NCBI GenBank assembly: GCA_965240325.2
Contig: OZ251233.1
Coordinates: 1,488,001-1,552,000 of the forward strand
Reading direction: 5' to 3'
DNA length: 64,000 nucleotides
From: Rebecca billardiae RCC1528
Taxonomy: Eukaryota; Haptophyta
The notes beneath the pieces were generated by a model. It was not told the origin of the DNA, searched no databases, and saw only the letters and a program-made list of their open reading frames with translations. Made by a program: the position numbers and the translations under genes. Position 1 is the first letter of the stretch; every line of letters starts with the position of its first letter. This document shows positions 35,901 through 44,985 of this stretch, one piece after another.

Positions 35901-36824
35901 CCGCCGCATCCTCCGCCGCCGCCGCCATCGCGGCCGCCGCCGCCGCCAACGGGCTCGCCGCGTCCACCGCCCTCGCCGCCCAAGCCGCCGCCGCCCTCGC
36001 CCAGCCCGCCGCCACCGCCGCCGCCCTCGCCGCCGCCGCCCTCGCCGCCGCCGCCCTCGCCCTCGCCGCCGCCGCCGCCCGCGCCGCCGCCGCCCTCGCC
36101 CTCGCCGCCGCCGCCCACACACCCAGTGCCCGTGCCGCCGCCCGCGCCGCCCGCGCACCCTCCGCCGAGCGGGCGCGCAGCGAGCGACGGCAGCGGCGAC
36201 GGAGCCGGCTTCTCGCGGTGGGGCCTCCCCGGCAGCGGCGGCAGTCGGGGCCCGACGCTCGGTGGCGGCCGGGGCGGCGGCCCGACCCTCGGCGGCGGGC
36301 GCGGGGGCGCGATCACGCGGCGGCCGGGGCGCGCTCGGCCGGGCACGGGCAGCGCGGGCCAGCTGGCGCTGCTGCTGCTCGTCATCGTCGCGAGCGTGCT
36401 CGGCGCGTGCTGCACGTGGTCGGCGGTGCGCGCCGTCTTCGGCCGCACCAGCTGTTGGCACCGCACCTCGCGCGCGCTCGGCGGCGGCTGCGACTCGCTC
36501 CGCCGGCTGATGTGGCGGCTCTGGGGCGAGCGGCTGGACACGTACGTCGAGGTGATCGACGAGCGAGACGGCTTCAGCCCGAGCAAGCGGCCGGTCTCGC
36601 GTTCAAAGTCGAACCTGCACGCGGCCGCGCGGCGCGAGGGCGAGAGGACCGCGTCGCCCGCGGTGCGCGGCCGCGCGGGCTACGGCGGCCGCCCGGCGCC
36701 GCTGCTGCACGGCGGCTCGGACTCGACGCTCACCAGCGGGCCGCGCAGCGGCCGGGCGGGAGTGCGCTTCGCGCAGAACGGCGCCGGCGCGCGCGCCGGC
36801 GGCCAGCGCTCGCCCTTCGTGTGA
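32941..36824 (+). CDS. Membrane-anchored seven-bladed RCC1 propeller with Pro-rich stalks
   Basis: Exons 32941-34233 and 34368-36824 give 1,249 residues. The intron is GT(GCGA)-AG, phase 0. It splits the seventh RCC1 blade, and splicing restores Gly-Arg-Leu-Gly-Tyr-Gly-Asp, which is strong support. An Ala-rich hydrophobic leader is followed by seven RCC1-type repeats (about 60-450), most carrying CWG and GQLGxGD. Next come a Pro-rich stalk (468-715), a small folded module (716-832), a second Pro-rich stalk (832-1030), a Gly-rich stretch, a transmembrane helix (about 1091-1115) and a basic cytoplasmic tail. Most blades carry paired cysteines, which fits an extracellular propeller. RCC1 itself is a nuclear Ran exchange factor, but the leader and membrane helix argue against that role here. 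The ligand is unknown. Confidence 0.88.
34480..36165 (+). repeat. Two Pro-rich stalk-coding arrays in the RCC1 gene
   Basis: Arrays of Pro-Pro-Pro with Ser, Ala or Arg spacers lie at about 34480-35220 and 35568-36165. They are separated by a folded module of about 115 codons. They resemble the SPPP arrays of the giant gene but are less regular. Confidence 0.85.
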
Positions 36825-37689
36825 TTCGAGGCGCCTGACCAGTCAGCAGTGCTACGACTGCTATACTACTGTACCGCCCTTGCCCTTGGCTATATATATC
36901 TCTTTTACTTTTTAGTTCGGGCCGCGGGGAAGATACTCGCTAGCGTACTCTTCGATGGCGCTCCGGCGCGCGTGTCGGCGTGAGCTCTGACGGCCGGCGC
37001 GTAAGGGGGCGCGCGCGAGGGCGGCCGCGGGCGCGATTGATGCAGCCTGGCCCTGGGACCTCTGAACGACAACTCTGACATGACGAGACCTTCTCTTCAG
37101 TCTCTTGGACCGGTATTCCGATGATCGGCCGACGACGGCCTGCCGGCCCTGCCGCACTCCCCGCAGCTCCAGAGGCGACGGTGCGCTCGATGACGGTCGT
37201 GATTTGGATGACTGCAGATCATCGTCGTCAGGGGGCCGAGTGACGACGGCCAACAGTGATGACGATGATCTGCTGAGAGTCAGAGAGTCAGAGAGTCAGA
37301 CTCACTACTCAGACGATCGAGTCGTCAGAGTGCCAGCACGAGACTCTGTCGAGAGACCGAGCCTCGGACCAAGGGCGAAAGGCCGGCGGAGAGAGGCGGC
37401 CAGAATAGCGCGCTGAATAGAGTCCGCGGGAGTCAGTCCGCCAGTACGGAGATGACGGGAAGTAACGGCGGAGTGAGATTCACGGATAGTCTTCGGAGCG
37501 CATATGCAGCACTGCTGAGCATCAGTCGCAGCAGACGGTCAGACCTCGGAGGCTTCCGAAGACGCGGTTCACGAGTCGTCGTCATCCGATTCAGTAGAGC
37601 CCACGGAATTTCTCATCAATTGACAATTTGACGGTCCGCGACTACTCCGTCTGCTCACGGCACACTGCTGCACCAAGACTGCAGCAGCG
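36825..37689. other. Spacer between convergent genes
   Basis: About 865 bp with no ORF that looks like a gene. It includes three tandem gagtcaga-type units near 37277-37300 and a TATATATA run near 36892. It must hold the 3' ends of the RCC1 gene and the minus-strand gene ending at 37690. I see nothing else. Confidence 0.6.
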
Positions 37690-38430
37690 TCACCACGCGG
37701 GGCGTGCGGGCGCCACGTAGTCGGCCGCGCCCGGCGTGCGGTAGGTCGGCTTGAGATGGTCCGGGCGTGTATCACGGCGTATGTTCTTCTGTTTGCTCCG
37801 CGTCTTCCGCCGCTTGCCCGCGCGCCCCGGCGCGTCGTCGCCCGAATTGCGCGCTGGATGCGCATCCGCGGCGGGAGCCGCGCTCTCCGCCCGCCCCGGT
37901 GAGCCGCTGGCCGCTTTCCGCGCTGGCTCGGCTGGCGTCTCGCTCTCGTCCTCGCGTGCGGCCGCCGTGCGCTGCGACTTGCCCTTCCGCTTCTTGCTCG
38001 TCACCGCCCCCTGAGCTCCGACGGCGGGCGCAGCTGCGTCCAGCCGCGCCGGGGCCCTGGCGGCGATCACGGCGCTGCGCCCAAGCTCCTCCTCCTCGTC
38101 GCTGTCGGCGCTGCTGTGCGCGGCGTCCGCGTCCCCACTAGCGGCGGTGGATGCCTTGCGCCCCTGCGCACGCTCGAGCTCCTCGCGCGCCTCGCGTCGC
38201 TGCTGCTTCTTCAGGCTCTTCTGCAGCTTGCTCGTGGCGAGGTCGTCAGTAGGGGCCTGCGCGCCTGCCGGCTTGGTCGGCTCGGCGGACGCACCGAGGC
38301 CGAGGCGCGCGGGCCGCGCGCTCGGCAGCTCGGAGGGCTGCGAGGCGCGCGCGTCAGTAGCGGCGGCATCCTCACCGCACCACCCTGCGACGATCTTGAG
38401 CGCCTTGTTCGACGCGACGATGCTCGGCAT
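37690..38430 (-). CDS. Basic, disordered protein with conserved C-terminal Lys/Arg motif
   Basis: 246 residues from the ATG at 38430, chosen because the following MPSIVASNKALKIVAGWCG stretch looks like real protein. The open frame extends upstream to a Met at 38556, but that part is low-complexity and overlaps the shared promoter. The middle has a Lys/Gln/Arg/Glu coiled-coil-like helix followed by acidic Ser/Glu and basic Lys-Lys-Arg-Lys blocks. The C-terminus carries KRRKTRSKQKNIRRDTRP, a motif type I associate with small nuclear or nucleolar proteins of unknown function. No enzyme domain is seen. Probable location: nucleus or nucleolus (inference). Confidence 0.7.
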   Translation of the reverse strand: MPSIVASNKALKIVAGWCGEDAAATDARASQPSELPSARPARLGLGASAEPTKPAGAQAPTDDLATSKLQKSLKKQQRREAREELERAQGRKASTAASGDADAAHSSADSDEEEELGRSAVIAARAPARLDAAAPAVGAQGAVTSKKRKGKSQRTAAAREDESETPAEPARKAASGSPGRAESAAPAADAHPARNSGDDAPGRAGKRRKTRSKQKNIRRDTRPDHLKPTYRTPGAADYVAPARPAW

Positions 38431-38621
38431 CGTGGACAAGGCCCGCCCGGGCGGCCACGATGGCGCCGCCACTTTCGGAATTTGCGCGCGTCGAGGGCCG
38501 CCATCGTTGATCGGCCGAGCCCGGTCTCGCACACGCCTGGCCGAGTGGCCGGCCACCCGGCCGCTCGCGCGGAGAGAGCGGGACCGGCCGCCGGTGGAGC
38601 CGCGCGCGTGCGTCGTCCTCC
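38431..38621. promoter_or_regulatory. Shared divergent promoter
   Basis: 190 bp lie between the start at 38430 (-) and the start at 38622 (+). The sequence is GC-rich with several ggccg-type palindromic clusters (around 38540-38580), and there is no TATA box. The short distance implies a common core promoter or closely adjacent ones. Confidence 0.5.
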
Positions 38622-39239
38622 ATGGCCCGCCTGCTGCGCTCGTGCTGCCCGTGCCTCAGGCGAGGCCCCGGAATTATCGAGCGCTTTCACCACGCGCAGG
38701 ACAAGAAGAAGGCGACGGTCGACAAGGAGACAAAGGGGCTGCTCTCGGAGACGTACGGCCTCGACGAGGAAGTGGATGGCGGAGAGGAGGGTACGCTCAT
38801 CCCCGCGCGCACGCCCGAGCACAGCGGTCACCAGTCCTCTCACCTCGCCCGCCGCGCCGCGCCGCGCGCCATGTGCGCTACTGCCGCGCAGGCGAGGCAG
38901 CCATGGAGCTGCAGGGACCGATCTCGTCGGAGCGGATCAAGGCGCTCCTCGACCGGCAGGTGTGCGCCTCGCCACACGCGCACCACCGCCCCTCGCCGCC
39001 CCCGTGCCCCCACCTCCGCCCGCGACTCCTCCCACCACCGTCCCTTCCATCTCGCGCCCGACTCGCCGCGCGAGCAGGTCGCCCTCACTTCTGAGATCGA
39101 GAATGAATTCGACGACGACGACGACGAGGGGGACGACGGCGAGGAAGACGGCGCGGACGGCGCGGAAGGGGACCACGGGGACGAGGAGGACGAGGAGGAC
39201 GAGGGCGGCGCCGCGATCGTCAAGCCTCCAAGGGCGTAG
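38622..39239 (+). CDS. Small acidic protein with N-terminal Cys cluster (three exons)
   Basis: Exons 38622-38790, 38892-38959 and 39078-39239 give 132 residues. The introns are 101 bp (GTACGC...GCAG, phase 1) and 118 bp (GTGTGC...GCAG, phase 0). Reading straight through instead gives an Arg/Ser/Pro-rich unstructured stretch, so the spliced model is better. The N-terminus has Cys-Cys-Pro-Cys within the first 12 residues flanked by Arg, a typical S-acylation site. A Lys-rich helix follows, then a short helical exon 2 (LQGPISSERIKALLDRQ). The C-terminus is an Asp/Glu tract ending IVKPPRA. I do not recognise the family. A peripheral membrane adaptor is possible (inference). Confidence 0.7.
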   Translation: MARLLRSCCPCLRRGPGIIERFHHAQDKKKATVDKETKGLLSETYGLDEEVDGGEEGTLIPARTPEHSGHQSSHLARRAAPRAMCATAAQARQPWSCRDRSRRSGSRRSSTGRCAPRHTRTTAPRRPRAPTSARDSSHHRPFHLAPDSPREQVALTSEIENEFDDDDDEGDDGEEDGADGAEGDHGDEEDEEDEGGAAIVKPPRA

Positions 39240-40211
39240 TCCGCCGGGCTGTGCGGGATCGCTGGTCGCGGTGCGACTGCGAGGCAGCCTCCCACGGCCA
39301 CGCCCTCGTGGCGGGTAGGGTCGGGCGCGTCCCCGCGCGCAGGCTGCGTCGAGCGGCTCCGCCACGCGCATCACAGCCAGAGCGCGCCCCCACGCTCAGG
39401 CTGCGTCGAGCGGCTCCGCCACGCGCATCATAACAGCCACGTCGAGGCGCCCAGTCACCGCCAGCCGCCACTCGCCGCCTGCGCCAACGCCCAACCCAGA
39501 ACCCAGAATATAATGCAGATATGAATATGGTCGTCGTCATCATGCTGCTTAGATTGCGCAGCATGCTATATTTGCTGCGCGCTATCATTTATTCATCATC
39601 TAGATAATGCTGATGTGCGCGTGATGCGATTGACGCGTAATAATCAGGATGGCGACTACGAGTGTCGAGTACGACGATATTTATTGATGGCTGATCAGCC
39701 TGATCACTCCTGCTGATCACTGATGCCGTCGATGATCGCGGTCCGGGTGATGGCCCGGCGTCTTTACTGTGTGCGCGCCGCACTACGCGGCATGCACGGC
39801 GCGCGGTCCCGCGACGACGGACCGACGGCTCCGTCGGCGGCTCCGGAGAGTCCAGTCCGACTGAGTAGTAGTGAGATGACAGGGTCGGTCGGCTGAGTCC
39901 GACTCGCTCGGCCATTGATATGCGGCAGCATTATTATCCGAAATAATAACTCAATAATAATAAGGTCGATCGATCTGCTGCTGACTCATCAGTCATCATC
40001 AAACAAACAGCATCAGGCACAACAGTGGCTCGGGACTGCATGAACGCATCGTCGGCGGGGTGATGCCCGCTGATGGCGCCCGCACCCGCAGCGCGCGCAC
40101 GCGGCGCGGCCGGTCCGAGTACTGGCTGTACTGGGGGTTCACACGTAGCAGTGGGATGGTGTGCTGCAACCTTCGAGTCGATCCCGCGCATGCGGCGGGA
40201 TGCGTAACACA
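39240..40211. other. Spacer between convergent genes, with a 33-bp direct repeat
   Basis: No supported gene. Two identical 33-bp copies lie at 39341-39373 and 39398-39430 (period 57 bp), beginning aggctgcgtcgagcggctcc. From about 39500 the DNA becomes AT-rich with scattered tgatca motifs (39690-39720). Small ORFs here have biased, shadow-like composition. Confidence 0.6.
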
Positions 40212-43200
40212 TCAGACGAGAGCCAGCTGCTCGTCGGCAGCCGCAACAGCCGCTGCAGCCTTGGACGCAGCCTGCGCACGGCGGCGAGCGCGCAGCCGGG
40301 CGATGGCGACGACCACGGCAGTCATCGCCGAGACGGCGAGCAACCCGGCGCCGAGCTCGAGAACAGCAGTCGCAGGTGCATCCGTGTCAACGGCGTGGAG
40401 CTTGCGGGTGTGCGTGAACCGCGAAGTGCATTGGCCGTTCAGCCAGCAGACGAAGCGCATCAGCTCGCGGGTCGAGAGGGCCGAGGCCGTGATGCGCTGC
40501 GCGCGAGAGGTGGCGGTGCAGTGGCAGGGCGCGCACGCCGCACGCCGAGGACTCCAGCAGGTGAGCTTGATGCAGCGGTGGGCGCACGTCACGGCCGGCC
40601 GCTCGCGCGCAGTGCACACGCACCCACAGGACGCACTGGAAGCTCTGGCAGCCGATGGGCTCGTTCTTTCGGATCAGCTTGTCATTCGCGTCGCCTTTCA
40701 CCTTGTCGTAGATGTCGTAGTAGATCTTGTCGTAGTAGCCGTTCTGCGCATAGATCGTGTCAGCGCCTGCGCCGCCGTCGATGACGTTGTAGCCCTTGCC
40801 AGCAGTGATGACGTCGTCACCATCGCCGCCTGCGCGCGGTCGCGGCCGCCGGGCCGTGGTCATCGCAAAGGTGCGCTCCGCACGGGATCGGCGCATCAAC
40901 GCGGGGTGCGGCGCCGCCGACGCCGCGCTCACCGTAAAGGTAGCTCGTGGCCTTGCCGCCCAGGTTATCGCCACCGACGACCACATCGTCGCCCGCGCCG
41001 CCGTACAGCTTGTTGAGCACGTTTCCACCCGCTCCAGGAGTGGAAACTTCGTCGATGCCGCCGTTGCCGCCGTAGATGCTGTCGTCGCCATCACCGCCTG
41101 CGCGCAGCCGCAGAGCGCGGAGTGGAGACGCGCGCGCACGCATGCACAGGCGCGGCGTGGAAGGGAAGGTGCGGCAGCCGTCGGATGGATGCGCTCTCGC
41201 GGCGCGCGCGCGCTGCGGGAAGGGCTGCTTTGCGCGCTGGGCCGCGCAGGCTCACCCTCAGCGCGATTGTATGCCTTGCCAGCAGTACCGCCGGAACCAT
41301 CGGCATAGCCCCCGTCTCCAGCGTAGATCTTGTCGGCGCCCGCGCCGCCATAGAGGTAGTTGGTCACGGAGCCGCCCGTACCCCCGACGCCATATCCGGC
41401 CGCCGCGTCACCGGCAGTGATGATGTCGTCGCCGTCGTCGCCGTACGCTTTGGCAACGCTGGCGCCGCCATAAGCCTTGCCAGAAGCGCTGCTGCTGCTG
41501 CCATATCCGGCAGAGCCAGACCTGATGATGTCGTCGCCAGCCCCACCGCGAAGCGTCGCCGTGACGGAGCCGGCCTGTGCTGCGCCTGGGGTAGCAGAGG
41601 AGGATTCGGCCCAGCCGCCGCCGTCGGCCTGGAGGTAGTCATTGCCGTCGCCACCACTGAGGGTCGCGACGACCGAGCCGCCCCGCGCATACCCACCATA
41701 GGCGTTGCCGCCGGCGTTGCCGTTGGCATCGGCAACCCTGAGGATGTCCTCGCCGTCGCCACCGCTGAGCGAGGCCGTCAGCGAGCCGCCCTGCGCACTG
41801 TAGGCCTCCTGCCCCGCATAGTTCGTGGCATAGCCGGCGCCGTAGACCCGGATTTCGTCGTCGCCCGCACCGCCAGCAAGCGTCGCGCTCGTAGAGCCGC
41901 CCCTCGAGTCGTAGCCAGCGCCCCAGCCTGCGTATCTCACGATGAGGGTGTCGTCGCCCGCACCGCCGTCAGCGGTGACGGTCTGGGCGCCGCCCACCGA
42001 GTCTTGAGTCGACGGCCTCCCTCCCTGGTGACTGGCCCAGCCGCTGCCGTCCGCCGTGAGATAATCGTCTCCATCGCCGAGACTAACCGTTGCGGTATTC
42101 GACCCGCCCGTGCCGTACGCGCCCCATGCACCTCCGTAATATAGCTCGACGGTGTCGTCGCCGCCGCCTGCGTTGATGTTGGTCGTCACGTCCCCACCCT
42201 CTCCGTGGTCATATCCGTGGCCGGCGCCGTAGATGCGGATGACGTCGTCGCCGGCGCCGGCGTCGATCGTCGAGGTGACCGAGCCACCCTTCGCCCCGGC
42301 GGAACCCGTGTACATGGAGTTCGACCAGCCGCCGCGCTTGGTATAGACAAAGTCATCGCCATCGCCCACGTCGATGTCGACGATCACCGAGCCGCCCTGC
42401 GCAGTGCCGTCATTCCCGTAGCCGCCCCCGTCCACTTGGACCCAGTCGTCGCCCGCGCCGCCGACGACCTTCGCCTCCAGAAGGCCGGCCTGAGAGTTGG
42501 CCCCGATTGCCCAGCCAGATTGGTAGACTCGGAAGTAGTCGCCGACGCCGTCAAGGTAGCCGCCCCCGTTGAGGTAGTTGTACACAGCTCCGCCGATCCC
42601 GCCGGCGTCGGCTCTGCCTGACGACCCTCCGAAGAGCTTGTCAAACCCAAGTCCACCTGCGCGGCGCGCGAGAGCGGGCGGCGTCGGGAGTGGCGGGCAG
42701 CGGAGGCACGAGTGAGATTCCTTCTCGCACCGGGCCGGCCGAGCCCGCGCGGCGCATCATCATCGCGCCGAGGAGCGGATGGCCATCGGCGCGCAGATTC
42801 GCGTGCGCGCATGCGACGCGCGAGCCCGTGCCATAGACCAAGTTCTTCGCGTAACCGCCGTCGTTCCGATCGCCGGCGGTGCTGTCCCCGCCGTCCCCGC
42901 CGTAAAGCAGGTCCCACCCACCGTACCCGTAGATCTCGTTGTAGGAGTTGGTGACGGGGCCACTCGCACCATAGGACCCGTCCTTGCCTATGAGGGTGTT
43001 CGGGTTCGCGTCACCCCGGAGAGCCACCAGCGCGCGGCCGCGACGGGCGCCATGCTCCCTGCGCGCGTGCGGCACGCGCACGCGGAGCCGCGCTGCTGAC
43101 GGACGCGACCGCGGGCACCCGCGCCGCAGCACACACGGGGCACGTGGCACAGACGCGCGCGCAGCAGCGGTGGCGGCGCACGAGTACAGTAGTCGCGCGT

Positions 43201-43280
43201 CGCACGTACCGCGAGGCAGCGCAGAGCGCCGCGGCGCAAGCCAGGAGGACGTAGACGAGCAGCGCGACCCCGCGAGCCAT
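40212..43280 (-). CDS. Membrane-anchored RTX-type calcium-binding repeat protein
   Basis: Six exons: 43280-43210, 43058-42832, 42656-41256, 41097-40933, 40829-40624 and 40496-40212, giving 784 residues. Introns are 151, 175, 158, 103 and 127 bp. Intron 2 is GC-AG (G|GCACGG...GCAG) and the others are GT-AG. All phases agree, and the joins at introns 2, 3 and 4 rebuild repeat motifs across the splice. Residues 1-22 are a signal peptide. About 40-680 carry many GGxGDDxI/L-type nonapeptides, the calcium-binding parallel beta-roll of the hemolysin/RTX family. Each is separated by 20-30 residues rich in Gly, Ser and Tyr. A short Cys-containing segment leads to a transmembrane helix (734-756) and an Arg-rich, Ala-rich tail. 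RTX repeats are mainly bacterial and secreted by type I systems, so a spliced, membrane-anchored version suggests an old transfer with domestication as a surface adhesin (inference). No toxin-type acylation or pore domain is visible. Confidence 0.88.
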
Positions 43281-43753
43281 CCTCGCCAGCGAGGGCGCAG
43301 CACGCCGCGTGGGTCGCAACAGGGCCAACAGCCTACAAAATATTAGCGCGCCGCGCCTGTGACCAAGTTTTAGGCGCGAGCGTGGGGGCGGGCGCCGGGC
43401 GGGGCCGGGTAGATACACATCACCAATCACCTAGCAGACACCTGTATCACCATCATTATTATTATAAATAAATGGGATGGTGATAGGGGGCCCATATATT
43501 ATTTTGAGTAAAGAACCATCAAATAGTTCAGTTACAACCATCAAAGGACCGCCATCAAGTGCTTTATGATAATAAGCGTTTGAGTTTTGGGGGAAAATCT
43601 CACCAATCAAGCTGAAGCGCAGATCGAATCTCGCCTGGCTGATGAGCTACAAACGGACTGAAATTGTTTCGTCATCGTCCTTGTTGCAAGGGTGGTCACG
43701 GCCCCTCGCTGCTGAGCACGCCGAGCGATCTGGCGCGGTCTCGCGGCTTGTTT
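43281..43753. promoter_or_regulatory. Upstream region of the RTX-repeat gene
   Basis: About 470 bp. It is GC-rich next to the start codon and then strongly AT-rich at 43440-43640, with an attattattataaataaat stretch near 43455. No gene is visible. It presumably holds the promoter of the minus-strand RTX-repeat gene. Confidence 0.4.
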
Positions 43754-44489
43754 AGATGGCCTCGCGCGCCGCGCGCGCCTTGCCCGGCTTCGCCTGTCTC
43801 CGGCGCCTCGGCCGCCGTGCACGCATGCGCCGCCAAACCGCAAGCTCGGCATACCTCTCAGCCAAGCGTGCACGTGCCTTGCGCGACGCGACGCGGGCAT
43901 TGCCGCCGGGCGATGCAGCCGTAGTGTGAGCGCGCGCCGTGAAGCCTCGGCGCGGATCGAGAGCAATGAAATGATGCCGCGTACGCGCGTGCGGACCGTC
44001 TGTGCGTTGAGCTAGCACTCAGAGCAGTGCTGAAAAAGCTTGACGATTGACTTTCTTGCCGGGGCGATCGTCATGTCGCATCGTCACGCCAGGCCCGCAC
44101 GCACGTCATAGTACCGTATGCCTTCTTGGCTACAACGCTCGACTAGTCTTCACGAGTTGCAGCGTCGCGATAGCCCTTCGTTCAACGGAGGACCGTGATG
44201 TCCATTGGTGGTTGGTGCCGTCAGCAGTTGTCGACAGCTGGCCGAGACGTTGAAGACACTCTCGATCCGCGCCGAGGCTTCACGGCGCGCGCTCACACTA
44301 CGGCTGCATCGCCCGGCGGCAATGCCCGCGTCGCGTCGCGCATGGCACGTGCACGCTCGGCTGAGAGGTATGGCCGAGCTTGCGGTTTGGCGGCGCATGC
44401 GTGCACGGCGGCCGAGGCGCGAGACAGGCCCTCTGAGACAGGCGAAGCCTGGCAAGGCGCGCGGCGCGCTGCGGCGCGCCAGGCCATCT
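43754..44489. repeat. ~210-bp inverted repeat with ~295-bp loop
   Basis: The left arm 43754-43963 is, in reverse complement, nearly identical to the right arm 44259-44489; the right arm carries about 20 extra bases (near 44425 and in a gcggcgc run). The arms start at ctctcgatccgcgcc and end at ggccatct. There is no transposase ORF between them. It may be a non-autonomous inverted-repeat element or a segmental inverted duplication. Confidence 0.8.
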
Positions 44490-44985
44490 CGAAGGCGGGG
44501 CTCCGCTCCGCCCAGTCCGCCCAGCCCGGGCTCGTGGACTGCGCGGCCGCCGCTGACACACAGTCGGGCCGCGCACTCCTTGATGATACATCACACATCA
44601 AGACAAGCGCGTGGGCACGTCGATCGGTGGCAGTGGGGTGCGCTGCGAGACGACGGCGGGGGACTCTGGCCTGCTCTGCTCGTCGCCACTGATGCCTGCA
44701 GCAGCAGCACGCTGCACCGACGACGCCTCGAGACGGCGGAAGGCGGCCGGCGACAGCGTCTTGCGATCGCGCAGCCGTGGTGCGGAGCTCAGCGGCCGAG
44801 TGGGCGAGCTGCGCGCTCGGGTTGGGCTTGTGGGCGGCCACGCGTCACGAAGGGCAGGCGCACCCGGCGCCGGGGCGGCGGCGCCGTGCGCGTCCGGCGG
44901 CGGGATGGCGGCGGTGCCCACCACGAAGGCGGGGCTCCGCTCCGCCCAGTCCGCCCAGCCCGGGCTCGTGGGCTGCGCGGCCGCC
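44490..44985. repeat. 62-bp direct repeat copied from the 3' coding end of the neighbouring gene
   Basis: Positions 44490-44551 match 44924-44985 with one difference. The second copy is inside the minus-strand coding sequence (segment encoding SPGWADWAERSPAF). The first copy lies beyond the stop codon at 44598, directly abutting the right arm of the inverted repeat. The arrangement suggests that the inverted-repeat event carried a piece of this gene. Confidence 0.8.

Noticed and set aside
36825-37689. Possible small genes or tRNAs in the spacer
   Set aside because: No cloverleaf, A/B box pair or conserved-looking ORF could be recognised by eye.
40212-43280. Bacterial RTX toxin operon or contamination
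   Set aside because: There are introns in frame, a eukaryotic signal peptide and transmembrane anchor, and no acyltransferase or type I secretion genes nearby.
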